DNA from: Yersinia bercovieri ATCC 43970 | GTDB lineage: Bacteria; Pseudomonadota; Gammaproteobacteria; Enterobacterales; Enterobacteriaceae | DNA: 64,000 nucleotides | NCBI RefSeq assembly: GCF_013282745.1 | Contig: NZ_CP054044.1 | Span: forward strand, 1,736,001 to 1,800,000 | Direction of reading: 5' to 3' | Part shown: in pieces, positions 9,342-17,898 of the stretch | Layout: the number at the start of each line of letters is the position of its first letter | Numbering within the stretch: position 1 is the stretch's first letter | Position numbers and translations under genes: made by a program | The notes under the pieces: model-generated | What the model was told of the DNA's origin: nothing | Database searches by the model: none | The model's input: only the letters and a program-made list of their open reading frames with translations

Positions 9342-10049
9342 ATGAAAACAATACAATTCATTCTATTTAGGCAAGAGGGAATATTACGCCATGAAGGTGA
9401 GTGCCACACTGTATCTGCAGGAAATCTGGTTGTTGCTGATGAGCAGGCAACGGTATCTGCTTTTTCGCAAAGTGCTTCTATCTCAATATTGTGTCACTCC
9501 ATTGATCTTTTACCCATATATCAAGATCTCGCGAGCCAGATGGTGTCGTCGAATAAGTTCCGTTTGCCCAGTAAGATATCTGATCACCACAAAATATTGC
9601 CAGTAAGTCACGATATTATTGGGGCGACTGAGAAATTACTTAATATCCAACGCACCACCGCATTAAGGTTTATTTACCTTTACTGTTTAGGCTTGGATTC
9701 CGTCTATTTCTCCCGATTATTAGAGTCAATCGTAGGGACAAATAACGAATTATTGGAGTTCTTTGAGAAGAATCGCCTCAACCCATGGACAGTTTCACGT
9801 TATGCCGATGAATTGGGGATTTCGACCCGTAAATTGAATTTTCTGTTCTACGAGAAGTTCGGGATGTCAGCCAAACAGTGGTTACTGGATCAACGGTTGA
9901 AAAAAGGTTGCGAACTGCTGCTCTCGACACGATTACGGGTGGCAGATATTGCCATGGAGTGTGGGTTTAGCAATCACGCCCATTTTTCTGATAGTTTCCG
10001 TCGCCGTTTTCAGCAGTGCCCATCCCATATGCGCTCACTAATGGAGTAA
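9342..10049 (+). CDS. AraC-family transcriptional regulator inside the secretion locus
   Basis: The C-terminal 100 residues form an AraC/XylS double helix-turn-helix: LNPWTVSRYADELGISTRKL, then VADIAMECGFSNHAHFSDSF with the family's F..H...R pattern in RRRFQQCPSHMR. The N-terminal 130 residues show no sugar-binding cupin that I recognise and look like those of secretion regulators of the ExsA/InvF kind. Salmonella SPI-2 has no such gene here; it takes the place of sseG. A good AAGGA site precedes the ATG, and 130 bp of AT-rich spacer upstream allows its own promoter. It probably controls the downstream apparatus operon, by inference from position. Confidence 0.85.
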   Translation: MKTIQFILFRQEGILRHEGECHTVSAGNLVVADEQATVSAFSQSASISILCHSIDLLPIYQDLASQMVSSNKFRLPSKISDHHKILPVSHDIIGATEKLLNIQRTTALRFIYLYCLGLDSVYFSRLLESIVGTNNELLEFFEKNRLNPWTVSRYADELGISTRKLNFLFYEKFGMSAKQWLLDQRLKKGCELLLSTRLRVADIAMECGFSNHAHFSDSFRRRFQQCPSHMRSLME

Positions 10050-10059
10050 GGGGGATTGG

Positions 10060-10275
10060 ATGGATATAAACGCGCTAGTTAATGAATTGACGCAGAGTAT
10101 CAATAAGATAGGCCAGGATTTTCAAAGCCAGATGGCCTCGGGCAACCCTTCTGATCCTGAACATATGTTGAAGATGCAATTTGCTATGCAGCAGTATTCG
10201 TCTTACATCAATTTTAGTAGCGCCTTGATGAAGGGGATTAAAGATATGACCAGCGGAATCATTGCCAAAATATGA
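10060..10275 (+). CDS. ssaG: Type III secretion needle subunit (SsaG, SctF)
   Basis: A 71-aa needle monomer. The sequence has the two-helix layout with NPSDPEHMLKMQFAMQQYS in the turn region and the conserved C-terminus MTSGIIAKI, which matches SsaG (SSLIKMIKDMLSGIIAKI). Needle subunits polymerise into the hollow extracellular needle. AAGGGGG precedes the ATG. The gene overlaps ssaH by 4 bp. Confidence 0.95.
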   Translation: MDINALVNELTQSINKIGQDFQSQMASGNPSDPEHMLKMQFAMQQYSSYINFSSALMKGIKDMTSGIIAKI

Positions 10276-10544
10276 CTTTACTTTCAGCAGCTTGCCGTCA
10301 ATTAGTGGTTGAAGCCGCCCTGGCTGGAGTGAATCACAGCTTGCTGGATGAGGCTCGCAACATCCTGAATGTCCTGCCTCAATTAATACCCGATCCCTCG
10401 GTGCACCTAGTCTGTGAGGCGATGCTGCTATTTGGACTGCATCAACAGGATGATGCGCTGGCATTACTGGCAACGTCCCGGTCAGAGGAGGCGCAGGCGA
10501 TGCTAGTTTTGCTGCAACAAGGTATGGCGACGGGCAATAAGTGA
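10272..10544 (+). CDS. ssaH: SsaH-like needle co-chaperone (YscG/SctG type)
   Basis: A 90-aa helical protein beginning in the stop codon of the needle gene. LAGVNHSLLDEARNILNVL resembles SsaH's FAGVNHSLISQVHAMLPAL, and LVCEAMLLFGLHQQDDALALL its LVCLALLLAGLNEPLKAAKIL. YscG-type proteins bind the needle subunit's C-terminus in the cytoplasm with a YscE-type partner, here ssaE. The overlap with ssaG supports this pairing. Confidence 0.82.
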   Translation: MTLLSAACRQLVVEAALAGVNHSLLDEARNILNVLPQLIPDPSVHLVCEAMLLFGLHQQDDALALLATSRSEEAQAMLVLLQQGMATGNK

Positions 10545-10599
10545 CGGGTGCTGACAACAGTGCCGAGTCGTAACATTTTGATCAACAGGAGATTATTGG

Positions 10600-10848
10600 A
10601 TGGAAATTGATGCTATTCAGGCTGCGACCACACTGAGTACCTCATTGCAGCCGCCCGCTAATAGCCAACAAATAGCCAAATTTACGCAGTTGATGCAACA
10701 AGCTGAACCCACGACTCCCATGCTTTCGCCTGATCAATTGCTGGTGATGCAGTCACAATGGACTCACGCCACATTAGCGGTTGATTTAACAGCTAAAGTA
10801 GCCGGAGTCGTCGGGCAGAACATCAATAAATTGGTCAATATGCAATGA
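10600..10848 (+). CDS. ssaI: Type III secretion inner rod protein (SsaI, SctI)
   Basis: An 82-aa protein with the inner-rod layout: Gln-rich N-terminus (IAKFTQLMQQAEP) and a C-terminal helix VVGQNINKLVNMQ that polymerises in the basal body. The length equals SsaI. AGGAG lies 5' of the ATG. Its stop overlaps the start of ssaJ (ATGA), as in other SctI-SctJ pairs. Confidence 0.88.
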   Translation: MEIDAIQAATTLSTSLQPPANSQQIAKFTQLMQQAEPTTPMLSPDQLLVMQSQWTHATLAVDLTAKVAGVVGQNINKLVNMQ

Positions 10849-11573
10849 AACAGCTGCGGCGTATGGTCGCGACATGGCTGGTTGTGGTCTCCCTCTCTGG
10901 TTGTGGTATGGAGCTGTATAGCGGGCTTTCGGAGGGAGAAGCGAATCAGATGCTGGCGTTGCTGATGCTGCACCAAATTAAGGCCGAAAAACAGTCGGAT
11001 AAAGGGGGGGCGGTCAGTTTGAGTGTCGATAAGAACCAGTTTATTAACGCGGTTGAACTGTTGCGGCAAAATGGTTTTCCTCGCCAGCAATTCACCACGG
11101 TAGATGAGTTGTTTCCTTCGAATCAACTGGTGACCTCACCCGGCCAGGAGCAGGCCAAAATGGTCTATTTGAAAGAGCAGCAACTGGAGAGCATGTTGAG
11201 CCATATGGATGGGGTGATCCATGCTGATGTGACTATCGCCATGCCCGCACCAACCGACGGAAAAAGCAGTGTTCCCCATGCCGCCTCAGTGTTTATCAAG
11301 TATTCGCCTGAGGTCAATTTGTTGATTTATCAGCCGCAAATCAAGAACCTGATCCGCGATGCAGTGCCGGGTATTGATTACGCCCAGATTAGCGTGGTGA
11401 TGCAGCCCGCTAATTATCGATTTAGTGCCACCCCGCCGGCGCAAAGTGGCATGGGGAGGGGGCTGCAATGGTTGCTCCGTCATGGCGAAATAGTGCAGAT
11501 AGTTTTAGGTGCGTTGCTGATTTTGTTGGTGGGGTTGTCGACAGCCGGTTTGGTGCGCTATTTGCGCCGATAA
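10845..11573 (+). CDS. ssaJ: Type III secretion inner-membrane ring lipoprotein (SsaJ, SctJ)
   Basis: YscJ/PrgK-family lipoprotein of 242 aa. Lipobox LSGC ends the signal peptide at Cys20. Next come the ring-building motifs LYSGLSEGEANQMLALLMLH, then the second periplasmic domain with DVTIAMPAP, ASVFIKYSPEVNL and PGIDYAQISVVM, and a C-terminal transmembrane helix (VLGALLILLVGLSTAGLV) with a short basic tail. It builds the inner ring facing SsaD. It overlaps ssaI by 4 bp. Confidence 0.95.
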   Translation: MKQLRRMVATWLVVVSLSGCGMELYSGLSEGEANQMLALLMLHQIKAEKQSDKGGAVSLSVDKNQFINAVELLRQNGFPRQQFTTVDELFPSNQLVTSPGQEQAKMVYLKEQQLESMLSHMDGVIHADVTIAMPAPTDGKSSVPHAASVFIKYSPEVNLLIYQPQIKNLIRDAVPGIDYAQISVVMQPANYRFSATPPAQSGMGRGLQWLLRHGEIVQIVLGALLILLVGLSTAGLVRYLRR

Positions 11574-11595
11574 GTGGCTAATGGAGGAAAAAACG

Positions 11596-12189
11596 ATGAT
11601 ATTACCGTTCACGACTGATATCCGACATCTACACCAGTTAGCCTGGCAACCGGCTAAATTTGCCCACCCTTTATGGCTGGAAAAAGCGGGTGTCAAGGCA
11701 GAACATTACCACTATGGTCGCAGTCACGCGCTGGATAATGCCCTAAATCGCGTGCTAATTCGGCAGCGAAAATTTCCTGAACATCCATTGCCTGCCACAC
11801 TGAGCCAGCAGCAGCAGTACCAAATGGCCGGGCATCAACAGCTATCATCCCGCTGTCTGGCGCTGGGGTTGGTGCACTTACAATGTGATGAGTATCTGCG
11901 CCTGCGCCACTACCGCGAGGGGCTTTTGCCGCTGCTGAATGAGAGAAACATTCAGCAACTGATGGGGCTGGGCTATCACGGCCATCTTCCGGCCAGATTA
12001 AGCCGGCAGCAACTGCCCAGTGTCGCATTGCGCTTTGGGCATCGTCTCGCGCATCAGGTTCGTCATGACGAAGTGGTCTGGCGGGCCATCTCTATTCAGT
12101 TACCGCCCCAGCCCCGTGCGCTCTCATTGCCTGCGGCGTTGTTGCTCTCGGCTGAACATTGGTTAGCCCGACTGGAGCGTTTGCTGTGA
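11596..12189 (+). CDS. Cytoplasmic sorting-platform protein (SctK-like)
   Basis: A 197-aa, His/Gln/Arg-rich soluble protein between ssaJ and ssaK, the place of the uncharacterised STM1410 product in SPI-2 and of SctK (OrgA/MxiK) in other systems. SctK links the inner ring to the ATPase stator. I see no named motif, so the call rests on position, size and overlap with the SctL gene. The start at 11596 follows GGAGG at 11583-11587; an ATG at 11581 would include that site. Confidence 0.6.
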   Translation: MILPFTTDIRHLHQLAWQPAKFAHPLWLEKAGVKAEHYHYGRSHALDNALNRVLIRQRKFPEHPLPATLSQQQQYQMAGHQQLSSRCLALGLVHLQCDEYLRLRHYREGLLPLLNERNIQQLMGLGYHGHLPARLSRQQLPSVALRFGHRLAHQVRHDEVVWRAISIQLPPQPRALSLPAALLLSAEHWLARLERLL

Positions 12190-12839
12190 ATCCTTTTCAT
12201 CTCAGGGTCGAGGTGTTCGATTACCCACTGCCGACCGGCGTGATTATTCCCGCTATGCAGTTGCAGAAAATGACGCAGTGTCGCGATATGTTGTCTGACG
12301 CCCACAGGCAGGCGGCGGAGATACTACAGGCAGCCAGCGCTGAGAAAGCGCAACTGTTGGCGCAGGCAGAGCAGCAGGCGGAGCAGTTGATTGATCAGAC
12401 CCGCAGCCAGATCGAAGCTGATGTGTTGGCGCAGCATATCCGTTGGTTAGTGACCGCCGACCAATTGACCTCTTCGCTGGTGACTCAGGCTCGCCAGCAG
12501 ATCTTAACCGCGATCACCTCGGTGCTCACCGCGTGGGCCGGTCAGCAAGCCGTGGATCAGATGCTGATTCAGCATCTGGGGGCGCAAGTGGAGGCACTGG
12601 CGCAGGAGGATGCCCTGGTTTTGCGGGTGCACCCGCAGCATCTTTCGGCAGTAACCGTCGCGCTCGGGGGGCGAGTACCTTGTCTTGGCGATGAGTGTCT
12701 GGCTGAGGATGAAGCGCAATTAGCCTCACCTCTGCTGCAAATCAGCTTCTCGCTTCACCGCCACTTAGCGCAACTTTTTCTTTGGCTACAGCTAGCACCA
12801 CCACCCCAGCAGGAGCTGACTCATGATCACTGCGAATAA
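12186..12839 (+). CDS. ssaK: Type III secretion stator protein (SsaK, SctL/FliH type)
   Basis: HrpE/YscL-family protein of 217 aa that tethers the ATPase SsaN. A long N-terminal Ala/Gln/Glu helix (AAEILQAASAEKAQLLAQAE) is followed by a globular end resembling FliH and V-type ATPase stators (VLRVHPQHLSAVTVAL). The GTG at 12186 is chosen: it overlaps the preceding stop, has GGAG 8 bp upstream, and gives a length like SsaK's 224; a TTG at 12159 is also in frame but lacks such a site. Confidence 0.83.
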   Translation: MNPFHLRVEVFDYPLPTGVIIPAMQLQKMTQCRDMLSDAHRQAAEILQAASAEKAQLLAQAEQQAEQLIDQTRSQIEADVLAQHIRWLVTADQLTSSLVTQARQQILTAITSVLTAWAGQQAVDQMLIQHLGAQVEALAQEDALVLRVHPQHLSAVTVALGGRVPCLGDECLAEDEAQLASPLLQISFSLHRHLAQLFLWLQLAPPPQQELTHDHCE

Positions 12840-13845
12840 TATCTCCCCGGCCACGGTTCCTGAGCACTCGCTGGAACATGGAACCTTGCAGGGGGAAGTC
12901 ATCCCCGCTCACTCGGTGATGACTCTAGCCGGCCAGGAGCTACTTGAGATCCGCCAGGCGGTGTTGGGTGAGAGCATAGAGGAGACGCTGGAGGAGATAG
13001 GGCTGAGTCTGGGGGCGCGGCTGAAAGATCAAAAATCGGTTGAGGCCGAGGAGCGTAATCAGCGCCGTCAACAGTTACTGGTGAAGCTGATAGCTCAGCT
13101 ATCCGACAGTGCCAACACCCTGTTGCAGCAGAACATTCCGCCGGATCTGGATATTGCCTTGCTGGTCAGCAAACTCCAGCAAGGGGGGTTATCGGCAGGG
13201 CAGCAAATTTTACTGCTCGCCACCCTGCTGGCGAATTGCAAAGACAATCCGTTACGCCGCCGCAGTTTATCGCAATTACTGGGGCCGCTACTGGAGAGTG
13301 AGGGCTGGGAGGTCGAGCTATTTGGTCTGCTGGAGTTGGGTAGCGCCGGCAGCCGCTCACTGGGCGCGCTAAAGCAGCTGTTTCAGCAGAGTATTCATCA
13401 GAGTGGAGTGTCGGTCGCGGAGTGGTTCGCGCGAGTCAGCCGCTGGCCGCAGCGTCAACAACGCGTCCGCGTTTTGATGCGCGCCGTGGCCTTTGATTTA
13501 GCCAGCCAGCCGCCGCCCAAACAGGGTGAGCGCCTGGCTGCTACCCTCGACCAATTACGCCGCTTGTTGATGTTTCTTGGGTTGGAGGATCACTGCTGCC
13601 GCATGGGGAGTGCCTGCGGGGTTGCGGGGGATACCATCCTCAGTGAAGTGCTGGCCGTCGTGGGGCAGCCCTGGCTATTTAATAGCTGGCTAGCGCCACG
13701 GGTGGCGATAATAACTGGCCCGGATGCCAACTTGCAGCGGGGATTTATTCGCCGGTTTTATGAGCTGGTCAAGCTGATGCCGGTCGAGTGTTTCAATGAT
13801 GAGGAGCAGCAAGCACAAATTTTGGCGGTACTGCTGGAGATCTGA
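12823..13845 (+). CDS. ssaL: Secretion gatekeeper (SsaL, SctW; YopN/SepL type)
   Basis: The 340-aa protein has about the length of SsaL (338). It is helical and shows the HrpJ/YopN N-terminal pattern (GLSLGARLKDQKSVEAEERNQ) and a C-terminal half with LRRLLMFLGLEDHCC. In SPI-2, SsaL with SsaM and SpiC holds back effectors until translocators are secreted. The start overlaps ssaK by 17 bp. About 120 bp with no evident feature separates it from ssaM. Confidence 0.82.
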   Translation: MITANNISPATVPEHSLEHGTLQGEVIPAHSVMTLAGQELLEIRQAVLGESIEETLEEIGLSLGARLKDQKSVEAEERNQRRQQLLVKLIAQLSDSANTLLQQNIPPDLDIALLVSKLQQGGLSAGQQILLLATLLANCKDNPLRRRSLSQLLGPLLESEGWEVELFGLLELGSAGSRSLGALKQLFQQSIHQSGVSVAEWFARVSRWPQRQQRVRVLMRAVAFDLASQPPPKQGERLAATLDQLRRLLMFLGLEDHCCRMGSACGVAGDTILSEVLAVVGQPWLFNSWLAPRVAIITGPDANLQRGFIRRFYELVKLMPVECFNDEEQQAQILAVLLEI

Positions 13846-13964
13846 TTAGACACTTCAGGCGAATGCCCGATAGCCGCAAACCTGCGAGCTTCGTATCCTA
13901 TCATTACTCTATTTATCAAAAAATTAAGCTAATTACTGACATCTGATTCAATGGGGCACTGGTT

Positions 13965-14336
13965 ATGGAGATGGATCTATTTGTTACCCGTAACCTCCAG
14001 CTATTTATCCGCATGGCGGAGTTGCCCTGTTCGGTAATTACCGCTCGTATGCAGTGGCAGTTGGCACAGCGGGTGGTTTTTCTTGAGTGGCGAGCATCCG
14101 CCCTGCTGCTGAGTTGCGGCTTACAACATCGGCGCTATAACAGTGATGACCTACTGCGGCTTCAGCAGTGCTGGCGGCTCGAGCGATTTAATGGTGTGCC
14201 ACAGCGCATCTACTTGTTGAAAACGGGCATCATGGTCAGTTGCTCGCCGCCCCCACAGACGGGGGCCGAATTTTGGTATCAACTCTATCGCCAACAGTGT
14301 GCCTTGTTGCGCCAACTGCCGGGAGAGTGCCCATGA
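13965..14336 (+). CDS. ssaM: SsaM-like secretion switch protein
   Basis: A 123-aa protein, one residue longer than SsaM of SPI-2 as I recall it, with the pattern [21 protein letters not shown] and a C-terminal block [20 protein letters not shown]. SsaM binds SpiC and SsaL in the gatekeeper complex. Its stop overlaps the start of ssaV (ATGA at 14333). The ribosome site is weak. Confidence 0.75.
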   Translation: MEMDLFVTRNLQLFIRMAELPCSVITARMQWQLAQRVVFLEWRASALLLSCGLQHRRYNSDDLLRLQQCWRLERFNGVPQRIYLLKTGIMVSCSPPPQTGAEFWYQLYRQQCALLRQLPGECP

Positions 14337-14776
14337 GGGTGTCCGCACTGAAGCGCGGTTTGATGATGATCACTGCGCGGCAGGATATCTTTCTGGCGGT
14401 GATGCTGCTGGTGGCGATCTTTATGATGATCCTGCCACTGCCGACAGTGATGGTCGATGTGCTGATCGCCATCAATCTGGCCTTCTCGGTTATTCTGCTA
14501 ATGATCTCCATCTATCTGCGCGACCCGCTCGAATTCTCGGTCTTCCCCTCGCTGTTACTGATCACCACCCTGTACCGGCTGGCGCTGACCATCAGTACCA
14601 CGCGCTTAGTGCTGTTACAGCATGATGCCGGGCAAATCGTCGAAGCATTTGGTCAGTTTGTGGTCGGCGGTAACCTGGCGGTGGGATTGATCATCTTTAC
14701 CATCATCACCGTGGTTCAGTTTATCGTGATCACCAAAGGCTCTGAGCGGGTGGCGGAGGTCAGCGCCCGCTTCACG
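14333..14776 (+). pseudogene. ssaV: Export gate SsaV (SctV), 5' fragment interrupted by an IS element
   Basis: This is the first 148 codons of the FlhA/InvA-family export gate. It contains the N-terminal transmembrane helices ([38 protein letters not shown]), [20 protein letters not shown], the helix [18 protein letters not shown] and the cytoplasmic start [10 protein letters not shown]. At 14774-14776 the conserved ARF-(S/T)-LDGMPGKQ block breaks off into the insertion element; read-through gives TP and a stop at 14780-14782. The rest of the gene resumes at 16270. Precise loss of the element would restore a 690-aa SsaV (Salmonella 681). Confidence 0.93.
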
Positions 14777-14799
14777 CCCTGAGACATTCGACAAGCTTT

Positions 14800-16038
14800 T
14801 TATGGCTTCAGTAAGGGCGAGTGTCGCGCTTCGAGAGCCAGCAAATATTTCGCTTCGTCGTAGCGGGTTCTGGTCTTCCAGCAGCGGTAAATGATCCTTA
14901 TCCATTTAAACGCCAGAGCCCGGATTGCAGATTGGTGAGATTTTCCTTTTTCTCGCAGTCCCTGATAATAAAGTCTGGCCCAGTATGATGAGTTAACCGT
15001 CTTGGCAGCCCATTCAACAAAGGTCTGCCTGACGAACTTGGCACACTGCCATCGCCAGTGAACCCAGGATTTCTGGCCACTTCGTTCTGTCACCGGTGCA
15101 ATACCTGCGTAGTTTTGAATTTCTTCAGCGCTGTTAAACCGGTCACGGTTATCACCAAGTGCAGCAAGCATCCGTGGGCCCATACACGGCCCCATGCCCG
15201 GAAGTGATTTGAACAGCCCCGCATCTGGCAATGTGTCAAACAGCGTTTCGATTCGTTCGTCATAGGTTTTGATGATTTCACTCACGACTTTAATTTGTGT
15301 CGCCAGTGCTGTTGCCATCAAAGCATTAGCCTCTATAACACTCGGGTCTGTAGTCAATGGGATCGCGTTATCAATACTCGCAACACGTTGCTCGGTAAGG
15401 GCCATTGCGCGGCCACCTTTGGCATTCAGAAAGTTGCGGATCGTGTCGCGCCTGGCTCGTTTCAGTTGTTGCAGACTGGGCCACCGGATAATCAGCTCAC
15501 ACAACAGTAAGCTACCCCTATGTGAGAACCACTCCAGTGGCTGAGGATAATACTGTTTAAGCGTGTTGATTATCCGGTTCACAAAGCGTCGTTTATCTTC
15601 AACCAACTGACGACGTTGCTCAACCAGTTGCTGAAGTAAGCGAATATCCGCATTGTCGGGTTCAATAGCTTTTATCTTCTGGGGGTAACGCAGCATTAAC
15701 TCTAATGCCAGCTCGGCATCCTGCGGATCATCTTTAGCGCCGCTGGGCGAGAAGGCTTGTCGGTAACGAGCCAGGGACAAAGCGTGGACGGGGAAAACGG
15801 TGATAAAGGGATATTTTTGAAGAGCATATACTACAGGGCCCTTCTTCAGTTCGAGAGCAATTGCGATTCTACCTTTTACTTTCTGGTGTAACTCAGTAAG
15901 CCAGGCATCAAGCGCTTCTGCTGTATGTTCAATCACATCGAATACGCGTTCACCGTTTTTAAACTGAACACAGACATCGTGTTTTTTATCAGCCCAGTCC
16001 AGACCAACGTGCGCAGCAAATTGATTAGTCACAGTCAT
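14800..16038 (-). CDS. IS110-family transposase
   Basis: The 412-aa product has the two IS110 domains: an N-terminal DEDD RuvC-like domain (AAHVGLDWADKKHDVCVQF, acidic residues later in GAKDDPQDAELAL) and a C-terminal Transposase_20 domain (LPDAGLFKSLPGMGPCMGPR, NYAGIAPVTERSGQKS). Such enzymes recombine circular element intermediates into short targets. The start at 16038 follows AAGGAG with a 6-base spacer; an upstream ATG at 16077 would contain that site. The frame is intact, so the element may still be active. Confidence 0.92.
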   Translation of the reverse strand: MTVTNQFAAHVGLDWADKKHDVCVQFKNGERVFDVIEHTAEALDAWLTELHQKVKGRIAIALELKKGPVVYALQKYPFITVFPVHALSLARYRQAFSPSGAKDDPQDAELALELMLRYPQKIKAIEPDNADIRLLQQLVEQRRQLVEDKRRFVNRIINTLKQYYPQPLEWFSHRGSLLLCELIIRWPSLQQLKRARRDTIRNFLNAKGGRAMALTEQRVASIDNAIPLTTDPSVIEANALMATALATQIKVVSEIIKTYDERIETLFDTLPDAGLFKSLPGMGPCMGPRMLAALGDNRDRFNSAEEIQNYAGIAPVTERSGQKSWVHWRWQCAKFVRQTFVEWAAKTVNSSYWARLYYQGLREKGKSHQSAIRALAFKWIRIIYRCWKTRTRYDEAKYLLALEARHSPLLKP

Positions 16039-16242
16039 CACCAACTCCTTTTTATCGGGGATTGGTATGCATTCCACGCTCTTCGAAAGAAATATAGCCA
16101 GCAGTTTATCTGCATGCCCTGAGTATTCGTTAGCGAACGTGGAGCACCTACTGGCTCGAAAGAAAAGCGGCGATCATCACGTGATTCTCGCTCAATATTC
16201 GTAACCAGTAAGCGCATACCCTGAATCACTTCAAAGTGTAAT
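16039..16242 (-). other. Non-coding 5' segment of the IS110 element, bridge-RNA candidate
   Basis: About 200 bp upstream of the transposase carries no reading frame of note and includes local inverted patches (for example CGATCATCACGTGATTCTCG near 16171-16190). In IS110-group elements this end encodes the bridge RNA that pairs with donor and target. No fold was computed; placement is an inference from family knowledge. Confidence 0.3.
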
Positions 16243-16269
16243 TCTCAGGGACCGAATGACTATATCTCG

Positions 16270-17898
16270 CTTGATGGTATGCCGGGCAAACAGATGAGCA
16301 TTGATGGTGATATGCGCGCTGGTGTGATCGACTCTGCCGAAGCGGGGCGGTTGCGGGAGCGAGTACAAAAAGAGAGCCGCCTGTTTGGTGCTATGGACGG
16401 GGCGATGAAGTTCGTCAAAGGAGATGCGATTGCCGGGATCATTGTCATTCTGGTGAATATCTTTGGTGGCATCACTATTGGTGTACTGCAACATAATATG
16501 TCGGCGGAACAGGCGATGCTCACCTATGCGGTGCTCTCCGTGGGGGATGGCCTGTGCGCCCAAATCCCGTCACTACTGATCTCGATCACCGCTGGGATTA
16601 TTGTGACCCGCGTCCCCGGCGCTCATAAGCAGAGTTTGGCGAAAGACTTGGCGGTGCAGGTGGGGCGTCAACCTGATGCCCTATGGCTAGCTGCGGGCAT
16701 CCTGACGGTTTTTGCTCTGCTACCCGGTTTTCCCTTCCTGATTTTTATCACACTGGCGCTGCTGGTGGCGGCCCCCGCATTTTTACTCTATCGCAAAAAT
16801 CACGCCACCCGGCGCGGTCATGGGGCCGATAGTGCCGAAGAGAGCGGGGCGGCACCAACTGATAAAATGACCCCCGGTGCAGTACCGCTAATACTCTGTT
16901 GCGCCCCCAATTTGTACTATCCCCAACTGGGGCGAGATATTGACGGTTTGCGCTGGCGCTGGTTTGAGCACCTTGGCGTACCGCTGCCGGAGGTGATGAT
17001 CCGTCGTGATCCGGCATTGGCTGAAAATACCTTATCGATCCGCCTCTATCAGGAGTCGGTTTTGACCCTGACCCTCCCCTCGGATGAACTGTTATTGGTT
17101 CAGCCCACCAGTCAATTAGCCACACGTAGCCAGAAGTTGGGGGCGAAAATGGGCAGCTTTGAGTGGCTGGCCGCCGAGCAGGGCAGTCACGCCAGCACCC
17201 TGGGTATCCCTTACGCGCAAGGGAATCAGCGCACCCTTTACTGCCTGACGCGGGTGCTTGAGCGCCATACGGCTGAGTTTATCGGCGTGCAGGAGACCCG
17301 CTATCTGATGGATGCTATGGAGGGGCGCTACAGTGAATTAGTCAAAGAGTTACAGCGCCAGATGCCGGTGGGAAAAGTGGCTGAAATACTGCAACGGCTG
17401 GTGGAAGAGGATGTGTCGATCCGCGATTTGCGCACTATTTTCGGTGCGCTGGTGGCGTGGGCGCCGAAAGAGAAGGACAACGTGATGCTGACTGAATATG
17501 TCCGCATCGCCCTGCGCCGCCATGTGTGTGGTCGCTTCAGTAAAAACAGCGCCTGGTTACCGGTATTGCGGCTGGGGGAGGGGGCAGAGAATCTGATCCG
17601 CGAGTCGATTCGCCAGACCTCAGCAGGCACCTACTCCGCGCTGGACAATAAACACTCACGACTGATTCTCAGCAAAATAGCCGCCGCCTTTGCTGAAAAC
17701 AGTGATGCGGTGCTACTGACCTCCATCGATATACGGCGTTTTCTGCGCAAAATTGTTGAGCGGGATATTTTCACGCTGCCGGTGCTCTCCTGGCAGGAAC
17801 TGGGGGATGAGATGAATATCAGGGTGGTGGATACCATTGATCTTATTGGCGATGAGCTTGATGAGAGGCTAGGAGGTGGAGTTGCTGCAACTACCTGA
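16270..17898 (+). pseudogene. ssaV: Export gate SsaV (SctV), 3' fragment after the IS element
   Basis: This fragment resumes ssaV exactly at LDGMPGKQMSIDGDMRAGVI and runs unbroken to the native end. It holds the FHIPEP-type loop (AMDGAMKFVKGDAIAGIIVI), the remaining transmembrane helices, and the large cytoplasmic domain that makes the nonameric ring (EFIGVQETRYLMDAMEGRYS, VSIRDLRTIFGALVAWAPKE, LTEYVRIALRRHVCGRF). An ATG at 16279 has no ribosome site and would lack the first helices, so a working gate is unlikely. The end overlaps ssaN by 23 bp. Confidence 0.93.

Larger units (their letters stand above)
14777..16269 (-). mobile_element. IS110-family insertion sequence in ssaV
   Basis: A roughly 1493-bp element that splits ssaV. 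The two edges share only CG (14775-14776 and 16268-16269), so there is no long target duplication, which fits IS110-family recombination. There are no terminal inverted repeats, but CCCTGAGA at 14777-14784 recurs inverted at 16243-16250, and CATTCG lies beside both, so subterminal repeats as in the IS1111 subgroup are likely. One transposase gene runs leftwards. The region 5' of it (16039-16260) is non-coding, while its 3' flank is only about 20 bp. Exact ends are uncertain by one to three bases. Confidence 0.88.

Noticed and set aside
13846..13964. Repeat or promoter between ssaL and ssaM
   Set aside because: No palindrome, repeat match or convincing promoter is visible in these 119 bp.
16279..17898. 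Separate short SctV protein starting at 16279
   Set aside because: It has no ribosome site and begins inside the conserved LDGMPGKQ block; it is the 3' part of the interrupted ssaV.
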